Assembly: GCF_002153745.1 (NCBI RefSeq)
Contig: NZ_JOPL01000009.1
Span: forward strand, 1-64,000
Direction of reading: 5' to 3'
Source: Acetobacter sp. DsW_063
Lineage (GTDB): Bacteria; Pseudomonadota; Alphaproteobacteria; Acetobacterales; Acetobacteraceae
Length of the DNA stretch: 64,000 nucleotides
A model generated the notes under the pieces. The model saw only the letters and a list, made by a program, of their open reading frames with translations. It did no database searches and was not told where the DNA came from. Positions 34,838 to 44,218 of the stretch are shown here, piece after piece (the stretch's first letter is position 1; each line of letters begins with the position of its first letter). The position numbers and the translations under genes were made by a program.

Positions 34838-37300
34838 TCAGGAACGAAGCGTCGCGCCCGTCGCCTTGACGACAGCCGCAACAATCCGGGCCGCGACGGC
34901 CTCGATCTCCGCATCGGTCAGGCTCGCGTCACGCGGCTGAAGCGTCACTTCGACGCCAATCGATTTCGATCCTTCCGGCACTTTCGGCCCTTCATAGACG
35001 TCGAAAAGCGACACGCCCACGATCAGATTCCGCTCCGCGCCACGCACGGCGCGCAGAACATTCTCCACCGCCGTCTCCTTGTCGGCAAGGAAAGCGAAAT
35101 CACGACGGACGGGCTGGAGCGGCGACAACGCCGGAGCGTTTTTGCGGCGACGCTTCGGATCGGCGATGCGATCGAGGAAAACCTCGCACGCCGTGACGGG
35201 GAAGTCGACGCCCGCTTCCTTCAGCACCGACGGATGCAACTCGCCGAACCAGGCGAGCACAGCCTTCGGACCAAGGCGCAGCGCGCCGGAACGACCCGGA
35301 TGGTAATAGGACGGCGCATCGGCCGTCGTCGTCAGCGCTTCCGCCGCGACGCCGAGCGAGAGAGCAAGATCGATCGCGTCCGCCTTGGCCTCCGCGAAAG
35401 TCATCGGCGCGCCGCCGCCGCCGGGCGTCCGAGGCGTACGACCAGCCCGAAGCGCCGCCGCAACCGTCGCCTGTCCGTTCTCGTCGAACGCGCCGCCGAT
35501 TTCGAACAAAGCGACGTCCGGCCACCCTCGCGCCGCATTGCGTTTCGCCGCCGAGAGAAGTCCGGGCAGCGGAGACGGCCGCATCTGATCAAGATCCGCC
35601 GCAATCGGGTTGAGCAGACGCAGGCTTTCGGGCGCTCCGCCAAATCGAAGCGCCTCTTCATGCGAGATGAAGGAGAACCCGATGGTTTCCATCAACCCAC
35701 GCGACGCGAGAACGCGACGAGCGCGCGCCACACGCCCCAGAGCGGGGCTGATAGCTGCCGCAGGCACTGGCGAGAGCGCAGGCAGAGCGACCGGCGTAAC
35801 GTTTTCCAACCCCTTGATGCGCAGGATTTCTTCGATCAGATCGCATTCCGGCTCAATCGCCGCCACGCTGGCGAACAGTTCGACCTGTCGTTCCGCTGAA
35901 ATGCCGGGATCGGGATCCAGCAGGACCGGCTGCGCCACGTCGTTGCGCCAGGAAGGAACCGCGACCGTCACGCTTTCCTCGTCACGCCGCAGCGCCTCGA
36001 ACCCCAGATGCCCAAGGATCGTCACACACTCATCGGGCGGCACAGCGAGACCGCCGAGCTCGGCGACGCGCCGGAAACGCAACCGGGCGTCTCGCCGCCA
36101 CTCAGGCTGCGCGCCCGCCGATACGACCTCGCTCGCTTCGCCGCCGCACAGGTCGATGACAAGGCGCGTCGCCGCTTCCAGCGCCGCCACGGGCAACGCC
36201 TGATCGACGCCACGTTCAAAGCGGTGACGGGCGTCGGAGTGAATGCCAAGCCGACGTCCGCTCAGGGCGATTTTCACCGGATCGAAGATAGCGCACTCGA
36301 TGAAAACGTCGGTCGTGGCGTCGGTCACTTCCGTCGCCTCTCCGCCCATGATGCCCGCGATGGATTGAACGCCAGCGCCGTCGGCGATCACGCAGTCATC
36401 GGCGTTCACAATATAGTCGCGGCCATCGAGCGCGCGGATCGTTTCCCCGCCACCACGGCAAACCGTCAGCACGCCGCCCTTGATGCGGTTCACGTCGAAG
36501 ACATGCAGAGGCCGACCGAGGTCGATCGACAGCAAATTCGTGACGTCCACCAGACGCGAAATGGATCGCAGGCCGATCGCCTCAAGCTTCTCGCGCAGCC
36601 AATCCGGGCTGGGACCATTTTTGACGCCGCGGACGGTTCGTCCCAGCACCCACGGACAGGCTTCGGGATAGGTGATCACCCATTCGACGGGAGACGCGAA
36701 AACGCCCTCAACCGTCTCTGCGAGAAACGTCTTGAGCGTGCCGACACCAGCCGCAGCAAGATCCCGTGCGACGCCATGAACGGAGAGCGCGTCGCCACGG
36801 TTTGGCGTCACGGCGATCTCGATCACGGTGTCGTCGAGGTTGGCGAAATCCGCATAGGACTGGCCCGGCAGCGTATCGACAGGCAGTTCTGCGATGCCGT
36901 CCGTGTCCTCGCCCAGACCAAGCTCCCGAAGCGAACACAGCATGCCGTCGCTGGTCTCGCCGCGAATCTTGCCAGCCTTGATGGTGATGTCGAGGCCCGG
37001 GACGTAAGCGCCCGGAGGCGCGAAGATGACAGATATCCCCTCGCGCGCATTCGGCGCGCCGCAAACGACCTGCACCTCCCCAATACCGGGACCGGCGTCG
37101 ACCTGACACACGCGAAGACGATCCGCGTTGGGATGATGAACGGCCTGAAGGATGCGAGCCGTGCGGAACGGCGCCAAAGCCGCGCCAAGTTGCTCGACTG
37201 ACTCGACCTCAAGGCCAATCCGGTTAAGCGCCAGGCAGAGCTCGTCGACAGAGGCGCGCGTGTCCAGGTGGTCGCGCAGCCATGAGAGCGTGAATTTCAT
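34838..37300 (-). CDS. pheT: Phenylalanyl-tRNA synthetase beta subunit
   Basis: An 820-residue beta subunit of the alpha2-beta2 PheRS. Domains are visible in order: N-terminal LSWLRDHLDT, the EMAP-like OB fold with HHPNADRLRVCQV (about 60-75), the B3/B4 editing domain (about 210-390), the B5 DNA-binding-like domain, the inactive catalytic-like core, and a C-terminal FDX-ACB domain (SLFDVYEGPKVPEGSKSIG in parts SLFDVYEGPKVPEG, SKSIGVEVTLQPRD). It starts 3 bp after pheS, so the two are co-translated in the usual order. Confidence 0.97.
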   Translation of the reverse strand: MKFTLSWLRDHLDTRASVDELCLALNRIGLEVESVEQLGAALAPFRTARILQAVHHPNADRLRVCQVDAGPGIGEVQVVCGAPNAREGISVIFAPPGAYVPGLDITIKAGKIRGETSDGMLCSLRELGLGEDTDGIAELPVDTLPGQSYADFANLDDTVIEIAVTPNRGDALSVHGVARDLAAAGVGTLKTFLAETVEGVFASPVEWVITYPEACPWVLGRTVRGVKNGPSPDWLREKLEAIGLRSISRLVDVTNLLSIDLGRPLHVFDVNRIKGGVLTVCRGGGETIRALDGRDYIVNADDCVIADGAGVQSIAGIMGGEATEVTDATTDVFIECAIFDPVKIALSGRRLGIHSDARHRFERGVDQALPVAALEAATRLVIDLCGGEASEVVSAGAQPEWRRDARLRFRRVAELGGLAVPPDECVTILGHLGFEALRRDEESVTVAVPSWRNDVAQPVLLDPDPGISAERQVELFASVAAIEPECDLIEEILRIKGLENVTPVALPALSPVPAAAISPALGRVARARRVLASRGLMETIGFSFISHEEALRFGGAPESLRLLNPIAADLDQMRPSPLPGLLSAAKRNAARGWPDVALFEIGGAFDENGQATVAAALRAGRTPRTPGGGGAPMTFAEAKADAIDLALSLGVAAEALTTTADAPSYYHPGRSGALRLGPKAVLAWFGELHPSVLKEAGVDFPVTACEVFLDRIADPKRRRKNAPALSPLQPVRRDFAFLADKETAVENVLRAVRGAERNLIVGVSLFDVYEGPKVPEGSKSIGVEVTLQPRDASLTDAEIEAVAARIVAAVVKATGATLRS

Positions 37301-37303
37301 CGA

Positions 37304-38377
37304 TCAGAACCCCTCGTGCAGCATCGCCGGCGCCAGCGGATCGACGCCGTAATGGCGCAGCCACCGCACATCGCTTTCATAGAATGAGCGAAGGTCGGGA
37401 ATGCCGTTCTTCAGCATGGCCAGACGCTCGACCCCCATTCCGAAGGCGAACCCCTGCCACTCGCTGGGGTCGAGACCGCAATTTGCGAGAACGCGGGGAT
37501 GGACCATCCCGGAACCGAGAACTTCCAGCCAGTCTTCGCCCTCGCCGATCTCGCCGGTTGTGCGCGACCAGCCGATATCGACCTCCATCGAAGGCTCGGT
37601 GAACGGAAAATATGACGCCCTGAAACGGACCGGCAAATTGGGCTTGCCGAAGAAGACGCGAAGAAACTCGATCAGGCAGCCCTTAAGGTGCCCCAGCGTA
37701 ATCTCGCGATCAACCACGAGCCCCTCGCACTGATGGAACATAGGCGAATGGGTGGCGTCGTGGTCTGCGCGGTAGGTACGGCCGGGCGCGATGATACGTA
37801 TAGGCGGCTTCTGCCCGAGCATCGTGCGGATCTGCACACCCGAGGTCTGGGTGCGCAGGACCCGCTCGACGTTTGGACCACCCGGAGACGGCGGCAGGTA
37901 GAACGTGTCCTGATCAGTGCGCGCGGCGTGATGAGCCGGGGTGTTGAGCGCTGAGAAATTATGCCAGTCGGTCTCGATTTCCGGCCCCTCGGCGACGGAA
38001 AACCCCATCGCGCCGAAAATCGCGGTGATTTCTTCGATGGCGCGGCTGACGGGGTGTACCCCGCCGCGCTCGGTCAACGCCACCGGCAGCGAGACGTCGA
38101 CGCGCTCCTCCGCGAGACGTGCGTTCAACGCTTCGGTCTCGATTTCACGCCCACGGGCCTCGATCGCCTTGCCCAGCTCGTCGCGCAACTTGTTCAGTCG
38201 CACGCCCGCCGCTTTGCGCTCGTCCGGGTCCATACGGCCAAGTTGTTTAAGCAGTTCAGTCAACCGGCCCGACTTGCCCAGGACGCCAACGCGCACCGCG
38301 TCCCAGTCCCGGACGTTCGAAGCGGCGGAAAGCGCAGCCAGACATTCCTGACGAAGTGTGTCTACGTCGTCGCTCAT
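37304..38377 (-). CDS. pheS: Phenylalanyl-tRNA synthetase alpha subunit
   Basis: A 357-residue class II synthetase catalytic subunit. The N-terminal coiled-coil binds tRNA (about 1-90). Motif-1/2/3 features include TDWHNFSALNTPAHHAARTDQDTFYL (parts: DWHNFSALNTPAHHA, ARTDQDTFYLP), GRTYRADHDATHSPMFHQCEG and the C-terminal GMGVERLAMLKNGIPDLR (motif 3). It is the first gene of pheST, reading away from the fibre-like gene, with 249 bp between them that contain its promoter. Confidence 0.97.
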   Translation of the reverse strand: MSDDVDTLRQECLAALSAASNVRDWDAVRVGVLGKSGRLTELLKQLGRMDPDERKAAGVRLNKLRDELGKAIEARGREIETEALNARLAEERVDVSLPVALTERGGVHPVSRAIEEITAIFGAMGFSVAEGPEIETDWHNFSALNTPAHHAARTDQDTFYLPPSPGGPNVERVLRTQTSGVQIRTMLGQKPPIRIIAPGRTYRADHDATHSPMFHQCEGLVVDREITLGHLKGCLIEFLRVFFGKPNLPVRFRASYFPFTEPSMEVDIGWSRTTGEIGEGEDWLEVLGSGMVHPRVLANCGLDPSEWQGFAFGMGVERLAMLKNGIPDLRSFYESDVRWLRHYGVDPLAPAMLHEGF

Positions 38378-38626
38378 TATGACCTCGCTTGCCTGTGGAC
38401 CCGCGCGGGCCTCGTTCTGTGTCTAGGGGCGGATAGCCTCTCCGCGTCGCCGAGAAAAGCCCTGAGGCCAAAAGCCGTGTTGCGTCGGCCCAGGGCGCGC
38501 GACAGGGATAGCCGACCCAAGCGCTCTGCCGCCCCGCCCCGTGGTCCATCGTCGTTCCCCGGGCCTGGGGACGGGACGCGTATGATTTTGCCGTTTCGCG
38601 ATCTCCTTCCGCACGTCCCGGAGGTG

Positions 38627-40825
38627 ATGCCGAAATGCACATCTATGGACGACGAGATGCCCCCTTTCAGATACCGACACATCGTGAAGCTCACGACATC
38701 CACGGCGCTATCAATGCGGGTCGCGCCCGCATTGATAGGACTGCCGCTTCTTCTTTCCCCTGCAGACGCCGCCCGCGCGGCCTCGACATTACAAGTCACG
38801 TCCATCAACGCCAGCGCACTTATCGCCGGGACGGGCCAGACGCTCGGTGGCCTGGTTACAGCCGAATCTCAAGCAGCCGCGGCCGTCGCTACAGCCCAGA
38901 GCACGGCGACGCAGGCAAACGCCAGCGCCAGCGCGGCCATACCGTTGTCCCAAAAGGGTTCCATAGGCGGCGTCGCCACACTCGACGCCTCTGGCAACGT
39001 GACAGCGCCACTCTCGACGACTTCAACCGCTGCATCCGTTAGTTCGACTATCGGATGGAATTCGGCTCTGACATGGGCGATAAACTCCGGAACCGGCACA
39101 CAGTACGCCAACCCGAAAATAGCGGCCAACCAACGGTGGCAAATGGGTACGGACTCGTCAGGAACGGCAATCTACGACGATTACCTCCCTCCCACACATC
39201 TGCGTCTCGGCGGGTCACAGGAATTCGACGGCGTTCCGCTCTTTGTGCACAACGTTCCCTATGGCCCAGACGATATGGGCGTAGTTGATGGCGTGTTCAT
39301 GCAATCTGAAAACATGCGCGGTTCAGAGGCTGGCGTAGGACCTGATGGAGCGAGCGGCATTGCGTCATACGACAATTTCGACGCCGTGGCGCGCTACACG
39401 TTCGCCGGGACCAACTCTCCGGTTTTCGTCACCACCGGCAGCACGGTCACAGCTCCGGATGGGCTGACACATACACCAACATTTTCCGCAAACGGAGCCA
39501 CCTTCGCAAATCCGCTTCCCTCGTCTTGGTCCACCTGGATTATCAGCCATCCGCATGTGAGGATGATGACCAACGAACTGGGCTCGTCGAGCGGATATAT
39601 CAAAACCTATGCAGGCCAACTCACGGGCTACACGACGAACTCCGCAGGGCTCGTAACCGCAATCAGCACCGACGGCTGGCGTATTTTCAACGCATCCGCC
39701 TCGACAACCAATCAAATTCCCGGAACAAGCACTATAGACGGTTCTACCCCCGCGCTGGATACCGTGTGGTCTAACTTTCAAGCGCCAGCGATCATGTTTG
39801 GAGTCTACACAAAAGCATTTGGCGAAAACGTCATATGCTCACTTCCCGGCCCTACTCCGAGCGCATCCCCCGGGGATATCAATTATCCCACAGGCAACGC
39901 CAACAACCAAGTACGTAGCTGCGAAGGTATCGAATACGATCTCTGGAATAATGACACCACAGGCAACACCGCATATATGCACGGCATAACCGTCGCGTAC
40001 AGCGGAAACACCTCGCCCACAGCGGACAGCTACGACATGGATCTCGCCGGCGGCAATGCAACTATGCTCAACATCGCAGGTGAGTGGTACTCGGCAAATA
40101 TTTCCTCGCGCCCCTTCTCATCCGCTGGCTATGGCGGGCCTGCCTACGCAGCAGGCTCGCAGTCGGTCATTGCCGAGTTTGATCAGTCTAATCGCCCAGG
40201 ATGGGATGCTGACTCCGCATTTCCCACGTATTCACACAATATGAGGGTGACTTTGTGGAACACACGCAACACAAATGACGCCTCCAATACTAATGATTAC
40301 AGCGATATCACAACAAACCTCGGCGTACAGGTCGATGGCCATGCCAGCTCGACATTATCCATGGATGGAACTGTACAAGAACATATGGAATTCAATCCCG
40401 GCAACTTCCCGAACGGTATCGCATTATGCGGGTACCAGATTTGCGGCTTCGCTATAAATGGCGCCGGTAGCGCACAGTTTAGCGCCGATGCAAATATATT
40501 ATCCGGAAAGTCACTTCTGTTCACGAATACCGCAGGAACACAGACAGGCTCACTTTACGGCGGCACGGACGGCGCGATACATATTAATTCCACAACTGGA
40601 AGCGCCGGAATTTTCGCGGTCACCGCGACAATTCGGGCAAGCGGAGCTATTAATGCTGGAAACGCCACCTACTCTACTTTACCTGCATTCAGCTTAGCCG
40701 TGGGTGACCAAGAATACTGCATCGATTGTTACTCCACCTCAAATTCATCTGCCACTAAAGGCATTCCCGTGTGGTGGAACGGATCCAATTGGACTGATGC
40801 CCTCGGCGACACAGTAAAGCATTAA
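38627..40825 (+). CDS. Tail-fibre-like protein with a putative signal peptide
   Basis: About 732 residues. The start is uncertain: ATG 38627 overlaps a good GGAGG, while ATGs at 38582, 38645 and 38657 are also possible and the open frame continues far upstream through non-coding sequence. The N-terminus has a basic part followed by MRVAPALIGLPLLLSP and a candidate cleavage site at ADAARA, which is unlike an ordinary phage fibre. A short coiled-coil-like Ala/Gln stretch (TAESQAAAAVATAQSTA) leads to IPLSQKGSIGGVATLDASGNVTAP, a linker of prophage tail proteins (two parts: IPLSQKGSIGG, VATLDASGNVTAP). The C-terminus has CIDCYSTSNSSATKGIPVWWNG, a common phage ending (CIDCYST, GIPVWWNGSNW). No other phage genes adjoin it. 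Confidence 0.65.
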   Translation: MPKCTSMDDEMPPFRYRHIVKLTTSTALSMRVAPALIGLPLLLSPADAARAASTLQVTSINASALIAGTGQTLGGLVTAESQAAAAVATAQSTATQANASASAAIPLSQKGSIGGVATLDASGNVTAPLSTTSTAASVSSTIGWNSALTWAINSGTGTQYANPKIAANQRWQMGTDSSGTAIYDDYLPPTHLRLGGSQEFDGVPLFVHNVPYGPDDMGVVDGVFMQSENMRGSEAGVGPDGASGIASYDNFDAVARYTFAGTNSPVFVTTGSTVTAPDGLTHTPTFSANGATFANPLPSSWSTWIISHPHVRMMTNELGSSSGYIKTYAGQLTGYTTNSAGLVTAISTDGWRIFNASASTTNQIPGTSTIDGSTPALDTVWSNFQAPAIMFGVYTKAFGENVICSLPGPTPSASPGDINYPTGNANNQVRSCEGIEYDLWNNDTTGNTAYMHGITVAYSGNTSPTADSYDMDLAGGNATMLNIAGEWYSANISSRPFSSAGYGGPAYAAGSQSVIAEFDQSNRPGWDADSAFPTYSHNMRVTLWNTRNTNDASNTNDYSDITTNLGVQVDGHASSTLSMDGTVQEHMEFNPGNFPNGIALCGYQICGFAINGAGSAQFSADANILSGKSLLFTNTAGTQTGSLYGGTDGAIHINSTTGSAGIFAVTATIRASGAINAGNATYSTLPAFSLAVGDQEYCIDCYSTSNSSATKGIPVWWNGSNWTDALGDTVKH

Positions 40826-40838
40826 AGATATAAATGTT

Positions 40839-40884
40839 AAACAACCAGTGAGAGCGCATTGCCGCGCGCCCTCACTGGTTGTTT
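40839..40884. terminator. Strong two-way terminator
   Basis: AAACAACCAGTGAG and CTCACTGGTTGTTT form a perfect 14-bp stem around an 18-nt GC-rich loop, with A-rich sequence before and T-rich sequence after. It sits between the convergent fibre-like gene (+) and flhF (-), and could serve both. Confidence 0.85.
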
Positions 40885-40990
40885 ATTATCACAACATATT
40901 TTATAAAAAACAACTTCAATATTTGCATTTTTATTTTACAATAAAGACAATTTTCATATTAATTACATTGCGCAAAAATCTCAATATACT

Positions 40991-41737
40991 TCATTTTCCA
41001 ACATAAACGGGATCACCCTGATGGAGCAATCTCGAGATCAAATATTCCGGAGTAAATCGCTTTAATCCTCCGACAATATTCGAACTGACGCCCGCTTCCG
41101 TCAACGCCAAACCACATGCGGCTGCGGCAACAATGTTGCCAATACGCCGACTTTGGTCTAACTTTGTCGCAATCATCATTCTTGTTCGAGCTTTTTGAAA
41201 TATCTCTGCTATATCAGCTGACTCTTCAGAGTCCATACCGGCGGGAAGTACAAGACATAATTGCGCCCCTGCAACTGCACGAATTTCGACAAGAATAGCG
41301 TGAGCATCAGCACCGTAAACGTCTATCGCCTCGGTATCTATTAAAACGGGTTGTCCGTTCTTACGTTCGCGTAGAATCAATTTTAAACTCGAAGCATCAA
41401 CAACAGAAAAGCAATCAATCTTCAGTTGCGCCATATGAGCCCGCAGCGCATGAGCGCCAACCGAGGTCGCGCGTTCAACACTTACGACAAACGGCTGCAA
41501 GCCACCAGCTTTCAAACGAGCTGCCAGTTTGGCGACCGTAAGTGTTTTACCAGAACCTGCGCCACCTACCACAGCCACGGGATATTTCCATGGAAGAAAA
41601 GAAAATTTTCCAAATGAAATTATACTACGTAATGAATCCTGTAGAGGCTTCTGATCCAAATATGACGTCAAAATTTCCGGCACACCATGCCACAATAATT
41701 TCTCTACGATCTCAAAATTTTCACTATTTCTACACAC
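40991..41737 (-). CDS. flhF: FlhF-like SRP-type GTPase, short form
   Basis: A 248-residue protein covering an NG GTPase domain of the SRP/FtsY/FlhF family. The P-loop GGAGSGKT is at residues 58-65. A G4-like TKLDQSRRIGN is near 186, and the N-part KLLWHGVPEILTSYL matches the start of FlhF NG domains. The G3 position reads VLIDTEAIDVYG instead of DTAG. The N-terminal B domain of FlhF is absent: the GTG start at 41737 follows AAAGG and no long frame lies upstream. It is the last gene of the flagellar operon. FlhF sets polar flagellar position and number. It is AT-rich relative to the window. A truncation or a frameshifted longer gene is possible. Confidence 0.75.
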   Translation of the reverse strand: MCRNSENFEIVEKLLWHGVPEILTSYLDQKPLQDSLRSIISFGKFSFLPWKYPVAVVGGAGSGKTLTVAKLAARLKAGGLQPFVVSVERATSVGAHALRAHMAQLKIDCFSVVDASSLKLILRERKNGQPVLIDTEAIDVYGADAHAILVEIRAVAGAQLCLVLPAGMDSEESADIAEIFQKARTRMMIATKLDQSRRIGNIVAAAACGLALTEAGVSSNIVGGLKRFTPEYLISRLLHQGDPVYVGK

Positions 41738-42069
41738 GACATACCTTTCGCATTTTCAGACACGAAATCCATTATTGATTTCGCCATTGACAATTTTCCG
41801 AATTCAAATTTCGCGCCAAAATAGGGCACATCCGCAATTGTATTTATTAACGCGACATTTAATTGAAATTACAATTTTTACTATACACAGCAACTTTCTC
41901 ACTTTGATAAGCACCACAGAACCGCTCAGCACACCCCAACTTGACGAAAAAAAGATCTATGTATTTGGAATAAACAAAAAATATAAATTTATCGTAAAAG
42001 CATTTTCATATATAAATAACCTAAAATACAGCCCCTCGTTCATATACAAACACAATCTGAAAACGAAAT
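41738..42069. other. AT-rich gap between flhA and flhF
   Basis: No gene was supported. A plus-strand open frame (41775-42077) is of low complexity and antisense to the operon, so it is probably spurious. On the minus strand a 54-codon open stretch (FQLNVALINTIADVPYFG and MAKSIMDFVSENAKGMSC) runs past the flhF start in another frame; it might be a decayed FlhF N-terminus. A TGGCGC-N5-TTGAA element (about 41799-41825 complement) only partly resembles a sigma-54 promoter. Confidence 0.35.
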
Positions 42070-44184
42070 TCAACTAATCGTTGCAATGGTTTTTATTTTG
42101 GCACGCGGTGCGATTTCAGTTTGAGCCAAGACTGGAGTGGCCAACCTCAATCTATCCAATATAGCATGAACAGCAACCCTAATACTTCCGCCCACAATCA
42201 GAACAGGCGCCTCGCCCATCGCGACCGCTTGATCCAAAACGACCTTCAAACGAACAATAAATTCATTCAATTTTGAGGGGGCAATCGCCAATTGTCTGTC
42301 ATCTGGAGGGCCGACCATACTATCCTGAAGCAACGACTCCCACTCCGGACTTAGGGTGATTAAAGGAATGTAACCATTGGGACCGGTAAAAGTAGCACTA
42401 ATTTGCCTACACAATCGCGTCCGAACGTGTGAAGTCAACAGCGACACAGAGCGCATACCCTGACCACATCCCTCTTGTATGCTTTCAAGAATTGCAGAGA
42501 TATCTCTAATTGAGATCCTTTCGGAAAGTAACCCCTGCATTACACGCTGCACCGCATTCAACGAAATTTGAGACGGAATAAGGTCTGAAACCAATTTCTG
42601 TTGATCTCTGGGCATTTCATCGAGAAGCTTTTGCATTTCTGCATATGTTAGCAAATCTGCAAGATTTTCCCGCACCAATTCACTTAAATGAGTGACGATA
42701 ACGCTAGCAGGATCGACGACTGTATAATTTTTAAATGTAGCTTTCTCACGCAGACCAACGTCAACCCACATTGCCTGAATACCGAACGCTGGTTCCTTCG
42801 TTTCCTCACCTGGCAAATCAGGCATACCCCCCTTAGAATTCATAACCAACAAACGATTCGGTCGAACTTCACCACTCCCAACTTCAATTTCTTTAATTTT
42901 TAAAGAATATCTATCTGAACCAAGATGTAAATTATCTTGAATCCTAACAGAAGGCAATATAAATCCCATTTCTGTAGCGATGGTTTTTCTCAATATTTTT
43001 ATTTGCTCGGCAAGTTGCGGATTTTCTCCGCCAGCCAGACCCAACAAACCAAAACCCAGCTCCAAACGAATCATGTCAATTCTAAGAGAATCTGCAATTG
43101 GAGGCTCAGTGGGCGAGAGAGAAGCCTGCACAGTCGAAGATATATCTTCGTCTTCATTGACCGGACACTTAAATCTTGACCACGCAGCCATCCCACACAC
43201 CCCCCCCAACGCCAGAAACGGAAGCGTTGGCAAGCCAGGTATGGCCGCAAGTATCATCGCCACGCTTCCGGCAAGAGCGAGCGGCTTCGCCCCCCCCCCC
43301 AACTGCCGTACCAACGTAACATCAGCACCACCCTCAGTGCCTCCTTTTGTAACCACGATACCGGAAGCAGTCGAAACCAACAGCGCCGGAATTTGAGACA
43401 CAAGACCGTCGCCAATGGTTAACGTTGTGAACGCGGACGCGGCATCCCTGAGCGGCATCCCGTGTCGAATAACACCGACCGCCAGCCCTCCGAGAATATT
43501 GATTGCGGTAATAATCAGACTCGCAATAGCATCACCTCTCACGAATTTAGCAGCACCATCCATCGAGCCATAAAATCCGCTCTCCTCCTCCAATTCGCGA
43601 CGCTTTTTACGGGCCATTTTGTCCGAAATTGCGCCAGACGCCAATTCCGCATCAATAGCCATTTGTTTTCCAGGCATAGAATCTAAAGAAAATCGAGCCG
43701 CGACTTCCGCTATGCGGCCGGATCCTTTTGTAATCACCATAAAATTTACAATAAGAAGAATCGAAAAGAGAATTCCACCTATAACAATGTCACCTCCCAT
43801 CAAAAAACCACCGAATGCGGCCACGACATGCCCAGCCGCATACACTCCATCGCTCCCATGCGCCAAAATTAAGCGGGTAGTGGCAACTTCAAGAGAGAGC
43901 CTCAATAAAGTTGTCAACAGTAACAATGTTGGAAATGAAGTAAAATCTAATGGTTTTTTTAGAAAAAGAGCCACCATCAGAATCAAAACTGAAGAGGTAA
44001 GAGAAATGGATAGACCGGTATCTAGAATTAACGTTGGCAACGGAATGATTAAAATAGACAAGAGGGCCGTCACTCCCAAAGCCAGCCCTATGTCGGTTCC
44101 AGGAACGAGGCTCTTCCACGCTCCGGATTTTAGGTTTTCTACTTTAAATAACTTACCTATATCCTGATAAATTCCCCAATTCAT
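42070..44184 (-). CDS. flhA: Flagellar export-gate protein FlhA
   Basis: A 704-residue inner-membrane component of the flagellar type III export gate. About eight transmembrane helices lie in the first 330 residues. The FHIPEP-family signature MPGKQMAIDAELASGAI with KRRELEEESGFYGSMDGA (split here) is present, and the C-terminal cytoplasmic domain carries GMRSVSLLTSHVRTRLCRQI. The length is typical. Within the linker region at about residue 298 the codons GGG GGG GGG encode a Gly run in QLGGGAKPLA and create an 11-base homopolymer. The gene is AT-rich compared with fliF and its neighbours outside the operon. Confidence 0.95.
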   Translation of the reverse strand: MNWGIYQDIGKLFKVENLKSGAWKSLVPGTDIGLALGVTALLSILIIPLPTLILDTGLSISLTSSVLILMVALFLKKPLDFTSFPTLLLLTTLLRLSLEVATTRLILAHGSDGVYAAGHVVAAFGGFLMGGDIVIGGILFSILLIVNFMVITKGSGRIAEVAARFSLDSMPGKQMAIDAELASGAISDKMARKKRRELEEESGFYGSMDGAAKFVRGDAIASLIITAINILGGLAVGVIRHGMPLRDAASAFTTLTIGDGLVSQIPALLVSTASGIVVTKGGTEGGADVTLVRQLGGGAKPLALAGSVAMILAAIPGLPTLPFLALGGVCGMAAWSRFKCPVNEDEDISSTVQASLSPTEPPIADSLRIDMIRLELGFGLLGLAGGENPQLAEQIKILRKTIATEMGFILPSVRIQDNLHLGSDRYSLKIKEIEVGSGEVRPNRLLVMNSKGGMPDLPGEETKEPAFGIQAMWVDVGLREKATFKNYTVVDPASVIVTHLSELVRENLADLLTYAEMQKLLDEMPRDQQKLVSDLIPSQISLNAVQRVMQGLLSERISIRDISAILESIQEGCGQGMRSVSLLTSHVRTRLCRQISATFTGPNGYIPLITLSPEWESLLQDSMVGPPDDRQLAIAPSKLNEFIVRLKVVLDQAVAMGEAPVLIVGGSIRVAVHAILDRLRLATPVLAQTEIAPRAKIKTIATIS
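43200..43300 (-). repeat. G/C homopolymer tracts inside flhA
   Basis: The plus strand shows eight C at 43200-43207 and eleven C at 43290-43300; the coding strand therefore carries G8 and G11. The G11 tract encodes Gly-Gly-Gly and the following Ala start. In an AT-rich gene such runs are conspicuous, and tracts of this length are prone to slippage. A loss or gain of one base would shift the flhA frame. Confidence 0.85.
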
Positions 44185-44218
44185 TTACTTTTCCCGTCGC
44201 GTTTGTGTATCATGTCAA

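Noticed and set aside
34781-35899. Long plus-strand open frame opposite pheT (also 54237-55922 opposite sufB and 6382-7338 opposite lipA)
   Set aside because: These are antisense frames kept open by GC-rich third positions. Their proteins are Arg/His-rich without motifs, while the other strand encodes clear known enzymes.
37961-38626. Upstream extension of the fibre-like gene through pheS antisense sequence
   Set aside because: The frame is open, but the residues are Arg/Pro-rich antisense translation of pheS; a start near 38627 fits better.
41775-42077. Plus-strand 100-codon open frame between flhA and flhF
   Set aside because: Low-complexity Ile/Asn/Lys/Phe-rich translation in AT-rich DNA, antisense to the operon and overlapping its genes, with no ribosome-binding site.
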